A stretch of 14,129 nucleotides of DNA from Firm-04 sp964463355 (lineage in GTDB: Bacteria; Bacillota; Clostridia; Oscillospirales; Ruminococcaceae), in NCBI GenBank assembly GCA_964463355.1, contig CAYXBP010000035.1, forward strand, positions 1-14,129, in the 5' to 3' direction. The translations under genes were made by a program, and so were the position numbers. The notes under the pieces are model-generated. The model worked only from the letters and a program-made list of their open reading frames with translations, made no database searches and was not told where the DNA came from. Below, piece after piece: positions 14,071 through 14,129 of the stretch (positions within the stretch are counted from its first letter, which is position 1; each line of letters opens with the position of its first letter).

Positions 14071-14129
14071 TTATCCCTCTATACCATTTAACGAAAGGTC
14101 TGTGGGGTGTGCATTTTGAGCCAAGGGGT

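Overview
The window looks like chromosomal DNA of an anaerobic, plant-fibre-degrading Firmicute, most likely a cellulosome-forming Ruminococcus-type clostridium. The evidence is two large secreted carbohydrate-active enzymes that each end in a type I dockerin (a PL1 pectate lyase and a GH9-CBM3c endoglucanase), Gram-positive AGGAGG-type ribosome binding sites, sigma-A-like promoters with a strikingly constant 17-base spacer, and housekeeping genes typical of Firmicutes (YerC, Hsp33, RqcH). The species cannot be fixed from the sequence alone. No insertion sequence, CRISPR array or phage gene was seen.

Layout. Positions 1-229 hold a minus-strand tRNA cluster, transcribed Val(UAC), Asp(GUC), Gly(GCC; cut by the window edge), behind a consensus promoter at 262-290. 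Positions 325-2319 are a tight minus-strand operon: yerC (TrpR-like regulator), a class I SAM methyltransferase, and hslO (Hsp33). Positions 2443-5092 are a single-gene minus-strand unit: a dockerin-bearing pectate lyase with its own promoter, a long structured leader and a terminator. Positions 5173-9058 run on the plus strand: pepD (M20 dipeptidase), an OPT-family oligopeptide transporter with its own promoter and a palindromic operator-like site, and a 123-residue PqqD-like protein. A shared hairpin at 9073-9108 separates these from rqcH (9136-10887, minus). The GH9 endoglucanase follows (11005-13551, minus). Positions 13666-13918 carry tRNA-Ser(CGA) and tRNA-Ala(GGC) on the plus strand, followed by two terminator-like hairpins and no recognisable gene up to the end.

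How they fit together. The pectate lyase and GH9 enzyme would be exported and docked on a cellulosome scaffoldin to attack pectin and cellulose. pepD, the OPT transporter and the PqqD-like protein form a probable peptide uptake and hydrolysis module. RqcH and Hsp33 are protein quality-control factors. The part most likely to be under-described is the OPT transporter translationally linked to a PqqD/RRE-like small protein with no radical-SAM enzyme or precursor peptide nearby, preceded by a dipeptidase and a GntR-type palindrome over the transporter's -35 box. A structured leader ahead of the pectate lyase is the second most interesting signal.
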